Positions 33,036 to 41,815 of a DNA stretch of 64,000 nt are shown piece by piece. The notes beneath the pieces were generated by a model. That model made no database searches, had not been told where the DNA came from, and was given only the letters and a program-made list of their open reading frames with translations. Position numbers and translations under genes: made by a program. Source of the stretch: Micromonospora cabrerizensis (GTDB lineage Bacteria > Actinomycetota > Actinomycetes > Mycobacteriales > Micromonosporaceae); assembly GCF_022230955.1 (NCBI RefSeq), contig NZ_JAKKFI010000067.1:1-64000 (forward strand). The letters run 5' to 3'. How positions within the stretch are numbered: position 1 is the stretch's first letter; each line of letters opens with the position of its first letter.

Positions 33036-34643
33036 TCAGTCGGGATAGACGGCTCGGTGGGCTGTTGCGATGGCTGCGGCGTAGGCACGCCCGGTCAGTG
33101 CGCGGTCACGGGCCAACGCCGCGCGGGCGGCGTTCGCACCGGGCGCGCCGTGCACGCCGCCGCCGGGATGCGCCGAGGCGCTGGCCAGGAAGAGCCGGTC
33201 CACCGGGGTGTCCGCCCGGCCCAGGCCGGGGATCGGGCGCAGGAAGAGCTGCTGGTACGCGGCGGCGGTGCCACCGCCGAGGGTGCCACCGACCAGGCTC
33301 GGGTTGCCCTTCTCCAGGTCGGCCGGCCCGGCCACGTGCCGGCCGACGATGAGCTGCCGGAAACCCGGGGCCGCCTGCTCCAGCACGTCCTCCATGCGCT
33401 GCACGTGCCCGGCGACGTCCTCGGCCCGCCAGTCGCGGCGAAACGGCAGATGGGTGTACGACCAGAGCGACTCGGTGCCCGGCGGGGAGTGGCTCGGGTC
33501 AGCCACGGACATCTGCCCGACCAGCAGAAACGGGTCCCGGGGCAGCTCACCTCGGGCCAGCTCGCCCGCGTAGTGGGTCAGCCCGTCCAGGTCCGCGCCG
33601 AGGTGCACGGTGCCGGCCCCGGCCAGCTGCTGGTTCGTCCAGGGCATCGGCGCGGACAGCGCCCAGTCGACCTTGAGCGTCGAACCGTCCCAGCGGAAGT
33701 GCGCCAGGTCCTCCACCAGCCGCGACGGCAGGGCCGCCGCGCCGACGAGGTCGAGGTAGAGCGCTGGCGCCGGCACGTCGGCGAGTACGGCCCGTCGGGC
33801 CCGCCACAGCGCGCCGCCTCGCGTGCGTACCCCCATCGCCCGGCCCCGGGCGGTGAGCACCCGGTCGACGTGGGCGCCGTAGAGGATCGCGCCGCCGCGC
33901 TGCTCCAGCCGCGACACCAGCGCGTTGGTGATCTGCTGTGCACCGCCGGCGGGCACCGGCCAGCCGACCTGCTGGCCGAGCATGGCCAGCAACCAGCCGT
34001 ACACCCCGGAGCCGGCCTCCTCCGGGGACAGGTCGGTGTGCAGGGCGCAGCCGGCCAGCAGGGCCGGCCCGCCGGGGCCGTCGAAGAGTTCGTCGCCGAG
34101 CTTGCGCACCGGCACCACCAGACGCCGGGCCAGCCGGAGCGCGCCGGCGACCCGCAGCTGGCGCAGCAGCCCCAGCCCTCCGCGGACCGGCGGGAACGGC
34201 GTGGTGATGGTCTCCAGCATCGGCTCGGCCACGTCGAGCCAGTCGGTGTACGCGTTGAGCCAGCGCTTGCCGTCACCCGGGGCGAACTGCTCCAGTGAGG
34301 CCGCCGTGACGTCCGGATCTCGGTTGATCACCGCGGCGCGGCCGTCCGGCAGTAGGTGCGCCAGCACGTCCGGTGAGTGCCGCCAGGACAGCCCCTGCTG
34401 ACCCAGGTCCAGCCCGGCGAGCACCGGTGAGGCGTACCCCAGGGGGTAGAAGGAGCTGTAGAGGTCGCTCAGATAGCCGGGCGCGGTCACCTCGGCGGAG
34501 CGGACCGCGCCCCCGGGTGCCGAGGTGGCCTCCAACACCACCACCTCCCAGCCGGCGTCCGCCAGCAGGTTGGCCGCCACCAGGCCGTTGTGACCGGCAC
34601 CGACGACGACAGCGTCCGCGCTCTGCGCGGCGGTGGTAGTCAT
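33036..34643 (-). CDS. FAD-dependent phytoene-desaturase-like oxidoreductase
   Basis: A 535-residue flavoprotein of the COG1233 group. The FAD-binding Rossmann motif is VVVGAGHNGLVAANLLADAG, followed by the acidic strand end LEATSAPGGAV. The C-terminal flavin site reads LFLASASAHPGGGVHGAPG. Family members act on carotenoids or other isoprenoids, but no carotenoid genes are adjacent, so the substrate is open. It is divergent from the aldehyde dehydrogenase gene. Confidence 0.86.
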   Translation of the reverse strand: MTTTAAQSADAVVVGAGHNGLVAANLLADAGWEVVVLEATSAPGGAVRSAEVTAPGYLSDLYSSFYPLGYASPVLAGLDLGQQGLSWRHSPDVLAHLLPDGRAAVINRDPDVTAASLEQFAPGDGKRWLNAYTDWLDVAEPMLETITTPFPPVRGGLGLLRQLRVAGALRLARRLVVPVRKLGDELFDGPGGPALLAGCALHTDLSPEEAGSGVYGWLLAMLGQQVGWPVPAGGAQQITNALVSRLEQRGGAILYGAHVDRVLTARGRAMGVRTRGGALWRARRAVLADVPAPALYLDLVGAAALPSRLVEDLAHFRWDGSTLKVDWALSAPMPWTNQQLAGAGTVHLGADLDGLTHYAGELARGELPRDPFLLVGQMSVADPSHSPPGTESLWSYTHLPFRRDWRAEDVAGHVQRMEDVLEQAAPGFRQLIVGRHVAGPADLEKGNPSLVGGTLGGGTAAAYQQLFLRPIPGLGRADTPVDRLFLASASAHPGGGVHGAPGANAARAALARDRALTGRAYAAAIATAHRAVYPD

Positions 34644-34715
34644 CCGATCCGCCTACCCTGCGCACAACCGGGCGAAACGCGTTTGCCTCGCCGAGCCGGG
34701 GGCATCCACCGCCGC

Positions 34716-36149
34716 ATGTACACGGTTGCGCAGTTGGTGGGTGGGGTGTGGGGCGCCGGCGGCGACGGCGGCGAACTGGTGGTGCGTGACCCGGCGGACG
34801 ACTCGCCGGTCAGCACCGTGCCGGTGGCCACCGCCGACGAGGTGGGCAAGGCGACCCAGGCGGCCCGCAACGCGGCGGCCCAGTGGGCGGCGACCGCGCC
34901 GGCCGAGCGGGCGGCGGCGCTGCACCGGGCCGCGGACGCGGTGGCGGAGGCCACCGAGGAGCTGGCGGCGGCGGTCACCGCGGAGATGGGCAAGCCGTTG
35001 GCGGACGCCCGCGGCGGCGTCGAGGCGGGCATCGGCACCCTGCGACAGTACGCGGAGCTGGCCCCGCTGCGCGGCGGCAGGACGCTGAACGGCGACGCCG
35101 ACGCGCTGGACTTCCTCACCCCGCAGCCGCGCGGTGTGGTCGCCGCGATCACCCCCTGGAACGACCCGGTGGCGGTTTCCTGCGGGCTGCTCGGCGCGGC
35201 CCTGGTGACCGGGAACGTGGTGCTCTACAAGCCGAGCGAGCGGGCGCCGGCGACAGGTTGGCTGTTGGCCCGCGCGCTGGACCAGGCCCTGCCGCCCGGT
35301 GTCCTGTCACTGCTCACCGGAGGCCCGGAGGTCGGTGCGGCGCTGGCGGCGCAGGACGTCGACGTGGTGGCGCACGTGGGCTCCACCGCGACCGGGCGGG
35401 CGATCGCCGCCGCCGCGGCCCGCACCGGCGCCAAGGTGCTCCTGGAGAACGGGGGCAGCGACCCGTTGATCGTCGACGCGGGCGTCGACCCGGAGTGGGC
35501 GGCCGGTCAGGCCGCGATGGGCGCGTTCGCCAACGCCGGGCAGATCTGTGTGGCGGTGGAGCGGATCTACGTGCACCGGGAGGTGGCCGGGGAGTTCGTG
35601 GCCGCGCTCGTGCGACACGCCGAGGCGCTGCGCGTCGGGCCGGGTCGGGACCCCGGCACCGAGCTGGGCCCGCTGGTCGACCGGCGGCACCGCGACCACG
35701 TGCACGGGCAGGTCGCGGCGGCGGTGGCGGCCGGCGCGCGGGCGATGGTCGGCGGTGAGATGCCGGACGGCCCGGGGGCGTTCTACCCGGCCACCGTCGT
35801 CACGGACTGCCGCCACGACATGCCACTGGTGCGGGAGGAGACATTCGGGCCGGTCGCTCCGGTGGTGGTCGTCGACTCGTTCGACGAGGCGCTGCGCTGC
35901 GCTGCGGACTCCCCGTACGGGCTGGCCGCCACGGTGCTGACCGCGTCGATGAGTCACGCGCAGCGGGCCTGGCGCGAGCTGCCGGTGGGCACCGTCAAGG
36001 TCAACGCGGTGTTCGGGGGGGCACCCGGTGGTGCCGCGCATCCGCGTCGCGCCAGTGGGCAGGGCTTCGGGTACGGCCCGGAACTGCTGGACGAGTTCAC
36101 CGCCACGAAGGCGGTGCACATCGAGGCACCGGGCGGCGGGCACTGGTGA
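34716..36149 (+). CDS. Aldehyde dehydrogenase family protein
   Basis: NAD(P)-dependent oxidation of an aldehyde to an acid. The 477-residue protein has the cofactor region AAITPWNDPVA and YKPSERAPATG, and the GSTATGR loop. The general base Glu lies in LLENGGSDP, where most relatives have LELGGK. The nucleophile Cys is in NAGQICVAVERIY. The ATG at 34716 gives MYTVAQLVGG, a natural family start. A terminator follows. Substrate unknown. Confidence 0.9.
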   Translation: MYTVAQLVGGVWGAGGDGGELVVRDPADDSPVSTVPVATADEVGKATQAARNAAAQWAATAPAERAAALHRAADAVAEATEELAAAVTAEMGKPLADARGGVEAGIGTLRQYAELAPLRGGRTLNGDADALDFLTPQPRGVVAAITPWNDPVAVSCGLLGAALVTGNVVLYKPSERAPATGWLLARALDQALPPGVLSLLTGGPEVGAALAAQDVDVVAHVGSTATGRAIAAAAARTGAKVLLENGGSDPLIVDAGVDPEWAAGQAAMGAFANAGQICVAVERIYVHREVAGEFVAALVRHAEALRVGPGRDPGTELGPLVDRRHRDHVHGQVAAAVAAGARAMVGGEMPDGPGAFYPATVVTDCRHDMPLVREETFGPVAPVVVVDSFDEALRCAADSPYGLAATVLTASMSHAQRAWRELPVGTVKVNAVFGGAPGGAAHPRRASGQGFGYGPELLDEFTATKAVHIEAPGGGHW

Positions 36150-36151
36150 GA

Positions 36152-36194
36152 ACGGTACGGACGGACGCAGGGGTGGTGCGTCCGCCCGTACCGT
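36152..36194. terminator. Bidirectional terminator
   Basis: The 18-nt arms at 36152-36169 (ACGGTACGGACGGACGCA) and 36177-36194 match at 17 of 18 positions with a 7-nt loop. It separates the convergent aldehyde dehydrogenase and ChaB-like genes. Confidence 0.75.
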
Positions 36195-36206
36195 CGTCTG
36201 CTGCGG

Positions 36207-36608
36207 TCAGTCGCCGCGAGCCTTGCGGGTGGCCCGGTCGTTGGCCTTCTCGATGGCCTTGACCAGGTCCGGCTTGGTCATGCTGGACCGGCCGGGTACG
36301 TCCAGTTTGCGGGCCACCGACATCAGGTGGTCCTTGGTGGCGTTGGCGTCCACCCCACCGGCGGTGGGCGCTCGTCGTTCCGGCCCGCCACCGGCGGCCT
36401 GCTGGTCGCTCGGGCCCTTGCGGCCCTTCGGCTCCCAGTGGTCGCCCACCTTCTCGAACTGGTGCTTCACCGCGGCGAAGGCGGTGCGGTGCGACCGCTC
36501 CCCCTCGCCGTAGGTCTCGACCGCCGAGTCGTGCGTCTTCTCCCACGTGCGCTGCGCCTTGTCCGGGGAGCGCCGCAGCGTGCTGGGCAGGTCTTCGCGC
36601 CCGGGCAT
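36207..36608 (-). CDS. ChaB-family protein with Rho N-terminal-like tail
   Basis: A 133-residue protein. The first 60 residues follow the ChaB pattern (LPSTLRRSPDKAQRTWEKTHDSA, split here by no gap, then AFAAVKHQFEKVGDHW). After a Gly/Ala linker, TKDHLMSVARKLDVPGRSSM and TKPDLVKAIEKAN look like a SAP/Rho-N nucleic-acid-binding motif. It has a good ribosome site (GAGGAGG). ChaB proteins are linked to cation transport or stress in name only. It lies in a stress-gene neighbourhood. Confidence 0.8.
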   Translation of the reverse strand: MPGREDLPSTLRRSPDKAQRTWEKTHDSAVETYGEGERSHRTAFAAVKHQFEKVGDHWEPKGRKGPSDQQAAGGGPERRAPTAGGVDANATKDHLMSVARKLDVPGRSSMTKPDLVKAIEKANDRATRKARGD

Positions 36609-36698
36609 CTCGTCCTCCTCCGTGTCGAAAGGTTCTCTGAGACCGTTCCCCGGTGTCGCGGCGGCAAACCCTAGGCGTCGGCGCACGACGCCGGGCGG

Positions 36699-36724
36699 GT
36701 TTCTCGATTTCCCGATCGGGGTAC
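36699..36724 (+). promoter_or_regulatory. Stress-sigma-like promoter of the YihY gene
   Basis: GTTT (36699-36702), 16 bp, GGGTAC (36719-36724). This matches the sigma-B/F-type consensus G-N2-T, 14-16 bp, GGGTAY seen in actinomycetes. The gene starts 60 bp downstream. Confidence 0.55.
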
Positions 36725-36783
36725 CGGTGGCCAGGCCCGACCGGACGACCGGTCATCCGGTGGCCGGGGCGCAGGGAGCGGGC

Positions 36784-37770
36784 ATGACGACCACGGAGCC
36801 CGGTACGACGCGCGAGGGCACACCCGACACGCCTGTTCCCCGCCGGATGCGGCAGTTGAGCTGGCGGACCTGGCGCGGGGTGCTGGTGCGCAGCGTGCAG
36901 AACTTCGTCAACGACAACTGCTCCGACTGGGCCGCCGCGCTGACCTACTACGGGGTCCTGGCGCTCTTTCCGTCCGCCATCGTGGTGGTGGCCCTGGTCG
37001 GTCTGGTCTCCAGTGGCGAGAAGACCGTCGACACCATCGTCGAACTGGCCAACCAGGTGGGCGCCGGGTCGGTGCTGAGCGATGGCGAGAACGGCGTGGT
37101 CGGGGTGATCCGCACCGTGGTGCTCGACCAGAGCAACCCCAAGTTGCTGCTGAGCTTCGGCCTGCTCGGTGCGCTGTGGTCCGCGTCGGGTTTCATCGGC
37201 GCGTTCACCCGGGCCTCCAACGCCGTCTACGGGGTGACCGAGGGCCGGCCGGTGTGGAAGCTGCGGCCCATACAGATCGGCCTGGCCGCGGTGACGCTGG
37301 TGCTGCTGGCGGTGGTCGCCCTCGGGTTGATCGTCAGTGGCCCGGTCACCGACGCGGTCGGCGATCTGATCAACGCCGGTGGTCTGGCGCGCACGGTGTG
37401 GAGCGTGGCGAAGTGGCCGGTGCTCGCCATGATCATGATGGCGCTGCTGTCCCTGCTGTTCTGGATCGCGCCGAACGTGCGCCAGCCCCGGTTCCGCTGG
37501 CTCACCCCGGGTGGCGCGGTGGCCCTGGTCTCCTGGGCGGTGGCCTCCTTCGGTTTCGGCCTCTACGTGGCCAACTTCGGCTCGTACAGCACCACCTACG
37601 GCAGCCTCGGAGCGGCCATCGCGTTCCTGGTCTGGCTCTACCTGTCCAACTCCGCGCTGATGCTGGGCGTGCAGATCAACGCCGAGGTGCAGCGCGGGCG
37701 GCAGTTGCAGGCCGGTGACGCGGACCCGGAGGAGCCGGTGCTGCCACCCCGGAAACCGGCCGACGACTGA
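36784..37770 (+). CDS. YihY/BrkB family membrane protein
   Basis: An integral membrane protein of 328 residues with about six hydrophobic helices. Family marks are NCSDWAAALTYYGVLALFPSAI, then GALWSASGFIGAFTRASNAVYGV, and LPL-like spacing before SLGAAIAFLVWLYLSNSALMLG. The name BrkB implies a nuclease or serum resistance, but the actual role is unknown. It is preceded by a stress-type promoter and followed by more stress-type genes. Confidence 0.9.
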   Translation: MTTTEPGTTREGTPDTPVPRRMRQLSWRTWRGVLVRSVQNFVNDNCSDWAAALTYYGVLALFPSAIVVVALVGLVSSGEKTVDTIVELANQVGAGSVLSDGENGVVGVIRTVVLDQSNPKLLLSFGLLGALWSASGFIGAFTRASNAVYGVTEGRPVWKLRPIQIGLAAVTLVLLAVVALGLIVSGPVTDAVGDLINAGGLARTVWSVAKWPVLAMIMMALLSLLFWIAPNVRQPRFRWLTPGGAVALVSWAVASFGFGLYVANFGSYSTTYGSLGAAIAFLVWLYLSNSALMLGVQINAEVQRGRQLQAGDADPEEPVLPPRKPADD

Positions 37771-37834
37771 GCCGGTTCGGCGCCGGCCGTCCGGTTCGGG
37801 GTCGGACCATGGGCCCGTTCGTGGCCCGGTGCCG

Positions 37835-37859
37835 GTTTAGCGGGCGGGGTGCCGGGTAG
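37835..37859 (+). promoter_or_regulatory. Stress-sigma-like promoter of the DUF2795 gene
   Basis: GTTT (37835-37838), 15 bp, GGGTAG (37854-37859). The ATG lies 10 bp beyond the -10 element, so the transcript leader is very short or absent. Confidence 0.55.
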
Positions 37860-37869
37860 CGCAGAAGGC

Positions 37870-38286
37870 ATGGAGCGTGGCAACAGCAAGCACGGACCGA
37901 GGATCGACGAACAGATGAGTCAGGAGGTCAGCGGCCTCGTGCAGGGGCCGGGGACCGGCGGCTCTCGGGTCGACGAGTCGCGGGTGCCGGAACCGGCTGG
38001 CGAGGACCAGCCGGAGACGACCACCGCCCCGGCCGGCGACCTGCGCACCGGCACCCCACAGGGGATGAGTTCCACGGACGTCGAGCAGCGCAGCCGGCTG
38101 GGCCGGTTCATCTCGATGAGCGCGCTGCCGGGCGACCGCCTGGTGCTCATCGCCAGCGCCCGCGAGAACGAGGCGCCGGACGACATCGTGGCGGCTCTGG
38201 AGCGGCTGCCCGAGGGCACCGTCTACCAGACGGTCTCCGAGGTGTGGGCCGCGCTCGGCAACAAGAACGAGACAACTCGCTGGTGA
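37870..38286 (+). CDS. DUF2795 protein
   Basis: A 138-residue protein. The first 75 residues are charged and probably disordered. The C-terminal half is the DUF2795 domain: ALPGDRLVLIASARENEAPDDIVAALERLPEG in pattern, ending in the YQTVSEVWAALG region. The family is a small helical fold common in actinomycetes, with no established function. A stress-type promoter is just upstream. The SRPBCC gene follows 51 bp later. Confidence 0.85.
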   Translation: MERGNSKHGPRIDEQMSQEVSGLVQGPGTGGSRVDESRVPEPAGEDQPETTTAPAGDLRTGTPQGMSSTDVEQRSRLGRFISMSALPGDRLVLIASARENEAPDDIVAALERLPEGTVYQTVSEVWAALGNKNETTRW

Positions 38287-38337
38287 CCGGATCACCCCCC
38301 GATCCGACAACCATTAGCGACTGAAGGAGGTTCTCTG

Positions 38338-38799
38338 ATGAGTGGCGTAACCGAACATGTCGACGTTGCCGTGCCCGTACGCACCGCGTACGACCAGTGG
38401 ACGCAGTTCGAGGAGTTCCCGCAGTTCATGGAGGGCGTGCAGGAGGTCCGGCAGCTCTCCGACACGATGACCCACTGGACGGTGGACATCGCCGGGGTGA
38501 AGCGTGAGTTCGACGCCGAGATCACCGAGCAGCTCCCCGACGAGCGGGTGGCCTGGCGCTCGACCGGCGGCACCCAGCAGGCCGGTGTGGTGACCTTCCA
38601 CCGGCTCGACGAGGACAAGACCCGGGTCACCCTCCAGCTCGAGTTCGAGCCGCACGGCGTGGTCGAGCAGGCCGGTGACAAGCTCGGCATCGTCGACCGG
38701 CGCGCCAAGGGCGACCTGGAGCGGTTCAAGACCTTCATCGAGCGGCGCGGTCAGGAGACCGGCGCCTGGCGCGGGTCGGTGGACCGTCCGCAGCCGTGA
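38338..38799 (+). CDS. SRPBCC family (cyclase/dehydrase-like) protein
   Basis: A 153-residue helix-grip protein with the polyketide cyclase/dehydrase pattern: a V-T-E-H-V-D-V start, then RTAYDQWTQFEEFPQFMEGV, and WRSTGGTQQAGVVTFHRL. Proteins of this subgroup are widespread in actinomycete stress regulons and are not usually polyketide enzymes. The ribosome site GAAGGAGG is strong. It is probably transcribed with the DUF2795 gene and ends at the 38811-38850 terminator. Confidence 0.87.
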   Translation: MSGVTEHVDVAVPVRTAYDQWTQFEEFPQFMEGVQEVRQLSDTMTHWTVDIAGVKREFDAEITEQLPDERVAWRSTGGTQQAGVVTFHRLDEDKTRVTLQLEFEPHGVVEQAGDKLGIVDRRAKGDLERFKTFIERRGQETGAWRGSVDRPQP

Positions 38800-38810
38800 C
38801 CTGAGCAGTG

Positions 38811-38850
38811 ACACCGATGGCCGCCAGGATCCTGGCGGCCATCGCCGTGT
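38811..38850 (+). terminator. Terminator after the SRPBCC gene
   Basis: A perfect 30-bp palindrome at 38815-38844 centred on GGATCC (arm CGATGGCCGCCAGGA) is extended by ACAC/GTGT outside a 2-nt bulge. Strong intrinsic structure 12 bp after a stop codon. Confidence 0.7.
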
Positions 38851-38872
38851 CCGAGCCTTGTCGCACGGCCCC

Positions 38873-38897
38873 GTTTGCGATCATCGCGCCCGGGTAC
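38873..38897 (+). promoter_or_regulatory. Stress-sigma-like promoter of the 86-residue protein gene
   Basis: GTTT (38873-38876), 15 bp, GGGTAC (38892-38897), an exact consensus match. The ATG at 38908 is 10 bp downstream. Confidence 0.6.
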
Positions 38898-38907
38898 CGC
38901 TGAAGAC

Positions 38908-39168
38908 ATGACCGACGACAACATCAGGGTGTGGCGGGACGAGGAACGGCTTCCGTTGGAAGAGCTGGAGAAGGCCGTGGCCGGCTCCAGCATCGACGGG
39001 CAGGCCGACGACGTGACCGGCAACGACGCGGGGGAAGAGGCGACGTTCGGCCACGGGCCGGCAGCGGACGACCGTTCGGGGCAGGCCCAGGGCAACAGCC
39101 GGGAGGACACCGACCCGGAGCGCCGTTACCGCCCGTCCACCACCGGGCGGACCGGCCCGGACGTCTGA
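38908..39168 (+). CDS. Small acidic protein of unknown function
   Basis: An 86-residue hydrophilic protein, rich in Asp, Glu and Gly. It starts MTDDNIRVWRDEERLP, which looks structured, and the remainder is probably disordered. There is no membrane segment. The exact-consensus stress promoter supports it being a real gene. Its last 43 bp overlap the convergent transporter gene tail to tail, and no terminator lies between. Confidence 0.65.
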   Translation: MTDDNIRVWRDEERLPLEELEKAVAGSSIDGQADDVTGNDAGEEATFGHGPAADDRSGQAQGNSREDTDPERRYRPSTTGRTGPDV

Positions 39169-40412
39169 CCATCCCCGCCGGGCTGAGCGGGCACCGGCGA
39201 TGCGGTGGGCCGACCGGTCGAGCGACGGGCGCCCCACTCGTACAGCACGACCAACGCCAGCGCGAGCACCAGCAGACCCGAGCCCAGCACCTGCACGGAC
39301 GTGTTGCCGATCAGCACGCCGAGGCCGGCCGGAACGAGCGCGGCGCCGATGCCGGACGCGCCGATCTGCAGCCCGATGGCCCGGTCCGCGTGCGCCGCGC
39401 CGACCCGGTCGGCGGTGGTGAGGGTGAGCAGCGGAAACACCGGCGCGGCGGCGAACCCCACCACGACCAGGCCGAGCACCGCCAGCCCGGCCGGCCCGGG
39501 CACGGCGATCAGCGCCGCGCCCACGGCCATCCCGGCCAGGCTGGCGCGCAGCACCAGGCCAGCGCCCAACCGCTCGGCCACCAGCCCCTGCACGACCCGG
39601 CCGACGAAGAGACTGCCCCAGTACGCGGAGACGCAGCCGCCCGCCACCGCCGCGCTCAGCCCCCGCCCCTCGGTCAGCAGCAGGAACGCCCAGAGGCCGG
39701 CGGACACCTCGATGCCGACGTACAACACGAAGGCGACCGTCCCCGACCACACGGCCGGCAGTCGCAGCGTCGCCCGGACCGGGAGCCGGACGACGGTCGG
39801 CGTCTCGGCAGGTGTCGCGCCGGCCGCCTCGGTGCTGGCCGGCACGTCGCGGCGCCAGGCTCGCACGGTGAGCGCGAACGCGACGGCGAGGACGAGTTGG
39901 ACGACGGCCACGATGCCGTAGCCCCAGCGCCAGGCCAGGCCGGCGCTCAGCACCCCGGTCATGATCAGCGGACCGATCGCCACGCCCAGGCCGAAGAAGG
40001 CGTGCAGCCAGTTCATGTGCCGCGGCCCGAACTCGGCGGCGGCGTACGCGTTGAGCCCGGAGTCGACAGCGCCGGATCCGAGCCCGAGCAGCAGCGCACA
40101 GCCCACCAGCACGGCCAGTGCGGGGCTCACGGAGAAGCCGACCAGCGCCAGGCTGGCCAGCAGGGTGCTCCCGGCCAGCAGCGCGCCCACGCCGACCCGG
40201 GCCAGCGTGAAGCCGGCCAGGACGCTGGAGGTGAGATAGCCGATGGTGCCGGCGGTCAGCACCAGGCCGACCGCCTCGGTCGGGACACCGAAGTCGCCCC
40301 GGATCGACGTCCAGCCGACGCCGAGCAGGCTGTCGGGCAGGCCGAGGCTGACGAACGCGAGGTAGGACAGCAGGAGCAGCGCGGCACGGGGGCGTGGGGG
40401 CGTGGTGGACAC
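39126..40412 (-). CDS. MFS transporter (FucP-like, 12 helices)
   Basis: A 428-residue membrane transporter with 12 hydrophobic helices. The start (LLLLSYLAFVSLGLPDSLLG) and the GAVDSGLNAYAAAEF and NWLHAFFGLGVAIGPL motifs fit the fucose-permease-like group of MFS proteins. The central loop (about residues 195-215) is Ala/Pro-rich and cytoplasmic. The Pro/Gly-rich tail overlaps the convergent small acidic protein gene. Substrate unknown. Confidence 0.88.
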   Translation of the reverse strand: MSTTPPRPRAALLLLSYLAFVSLGLPDSLLGVGWTSIRGDFGVPTEAVGLVLTAGTIGYLTSSVLAGFTLARVGVGALLAGSTLLASLALVGFSVSPALAVLVGCALLLGLGSGAVDSGLNAYAAAEFGPRHMNWLHAFFGLGVAIGPLIMTGVLSAGLAWRWGYGIVAVVQLVLAVAFALTVRAWRRDVPASTEAAGATPAETPTVVRLPVRATLRLPAVWSGTVAFVLYVGIEVSAGLWAFLLLTEGRGLSAAVAGGCVSAYWGSLFVGRVVQGLVAERLGAGLVLRASLAGMAVGAALIAVPGPAGLAVLGLVVVGFAAAPVFPLLTLTTADRVGAAHADRAIGLQIGASGIGAALVPAGLGVLIGNTSVQVLGSGLLVLALALVVLYEWGARRSTGRPTASPVPAQPGGDGQTSGPVRPVVDGR

Positions 40413-40557
40413 GAGGCACCATCCTGCCGCAGGCGCACCCTAGCGCGGTCAGCACCCAAACGCCCCCTGCGGTAAGAAGTCGTGTCCGGACGGTCGAGAA
40501 AACGGACAGCTCATCCAGAATCGGCCGATCGGAGGACGGCAAGTGGGTTCGTTCGCG

Positions 40558-40564
40558 TAAGAAT
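40558..40564 (+). promoter_or_regulatory. -10 element of a probably leaderless transcript
   Basis: TAAGAAT lies 7 bp before the ATG at 40571, in a locally A+T-rich stretch, and there is no ribosome site. No strong -35 is visible. Confidence 0.35.
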
Positions 40565-40570
40565 TTCGGG

Positions 40571-40777
40571 ATGCATCAAGGCTCCGGAATCCTCTCCACG
40601 CGTCAGCGCCGGCTCGCCTGGCTCGGCTTCATGCTCGCCGCGCTGCAGGCACCCGTGTCCGCCTGGCTCGTCGCCGACGAGTCGTGGCTGTTCAGCCTCT
40701 GCGTCGCGCTGATGGTGGCCACCGTGATCATCGCCGACGACGCGGCGCGGCGACGCCCCGCCAACGCGACGGACTAG
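40571..40777 (+). CDS. Small two-helix membrane protein
   Basis: A 68-residue protein with a basic N-terminal segment (STRQRRLAW), two membrane helices (about 18-35 and 40-57) and a basic tail (DDAARRRPAN). No ribosome site is visible. A -10-like TAAGAAT ends 6 bp before the ATG, so the mRNA may be leaderless. Function unknown. Confidence 0.6.
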   Translation: MHQGSGILSTRQRRLAWLGFMLAALQAPVSAWLVADESWLFSLCVALMVATVIIADDAARRRPANATD

Positions 40778-40782
40778 CCTAG

Positions 40783-41232
40783 CTAGCCGCCGCTGGCCGG
40801 TCGGGCCTCGTGCCCCGGCCGGCCCCTACTGCGGCGGCGTTCCTTCATCTCCGCCTCGTAGAGGTGGCGTCGCCCGCCCACCAACTCGTCACGGGCCTGC
40901 TGGTCCAGCTCGCGGAACAGCGCGTGGTAACCGTCGTCGAAGTCCTCGACGATCTGGAACGTCCACCGCCCGGCGATGACGTTACGACCCCGCAACTCGG
41001 TACCGATCCGCTCGGCGAGCTGCTGATGCCCGGCGGCGCGGAACTGCTCCACCGCGTCGTCGAGCATCAGGTCCGCGTGGCCGATCAGCTGGTGCAGGGA
41101 GTACAGGTGCCCCCGGGCCCGCTCCACGCACTCCAGCGCCTCGCTGAGCTTGCCGAGCGCGGCGATCGTCTCGTCGCTCACCCCAACTGGCCGCCGGTGC
41201 TGCTCGTCCGGTCCGTCCGCCTGCTGTCCCAT
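40783..41232 (-). CDS. Conserved helical protein of unknown function
   Basis: A 149-residue protein. It looks mostly helical from SDETIAALGKLSEALECVERARGHLY onward, with HQLIGHADLMLDDAVEQFRAAGHQQLAERI. The middle region RNVIAGRWTFQIVEDFDDGY is well conserved in style with a family found across actinomycetes. The tail is basic. The ATG at 41232 follows GGAGG and is preferred over one nine codons upstream. No enzymatic motif seen. Confidence 0.7.
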   Translation of the reverse strand: MGQQADGPDEQHRRPVGVSDETIAALGKLSEALECVERARGHLYSLHQLIGHADLMLDDAVEQFRAAGHQQLAERIGTELRGRNVIAGRWTFQIVEDFDDGYHALFRELDQQARDELVGGRRHLYEAEMKERRRSRGRPGHEARPASGG

Positions 41233-41393
41233 CCGTGCCTCCGTGCCGTCTGCCGTCACCTGCGGGTGTTCTCCTGCTGCCCCGTCTGTGCCGGATCAAC
41301 CCCCGAGGTCAGCACCGGTCACCCAGTGGCGCAGCCGACATCCGCCGAGCGGCCGAGGTCGACCCGGTCACCGGTCGGTTAGCCTCGGTCACC

Positions 41394-41747
41394 ATGCGTG
41401 TGCCGTTCAACCGGGTCGCCCCCCGTACCGCCGTCGACTCGGCGCGGTCCACCCTGGCCGCCCTCACCGTCTCCATCGGCACTGTCGGGCTGACCGCCGC
41501 CGCCTCGCGACCGGGGCTGCTGGCCCTCGTCGACCAGCACGCGGCCGCCGTCCGGGACAGCCTCGACGGGGACCGCCAACCGCTGACCGCCGCGACGCTG
41601 GCCGGCTACGCCGAGGGGGTCCGCGCGGCTGCCCTGGAGCACGGGTGGATGCCGCCGGGTGGGCCGGTGGACTGGAGCCAGCCGGAATGGCTGCTCACCC
41701 GGCTGCTCGCGGTCTGCGCGCTGGCCCGCTCGCTCGACGGGGCCTGA
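41394..41747 (+). CDS. Small helical protein, possibly DUF6401-like
   Basis: A 117-residue protein with a hydrophobic N-terminal region (STLAALTVSIGTVGLTAAASRPG), then LLALVDQHAAAVRDSLDG and a C-terminal part with WSQPEWLLTRLLAVC. This resembles the DUF6401 proteins of Micromonosporaceae, though I am not certain. Function unknown. Confidence 0.65.
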   Translation: MRVPFNRVAPRTAVDSARSTLAALTVSIGTVGLTAAASRPGLLALVDQHAAAVRDSLDGDRQPLTAATLAGYAEGVRAAALEHGWMPPGGPVDWSQPEWLLTRLLAVCALARSLDGA

Positions 41748-41752
41748 CGCGC

Positions 41753-41791
41753 GGGGAGGGCACCCCGCGTCGTCCGCGGAACACCCTCCCC
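41753..41791. terminator. Weak hairpin between convergent genes
   Basis: GGGGAGGG (41753-41760) pairs with CCCTCCCC (41784-41791) around a 23-nt loop, between the 41747 and 41816 gene ends. Confidence 0.35.
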
Positions 41792-41815
41792 ACCCGCCGT
41801 GCCGTTGTGCAACCG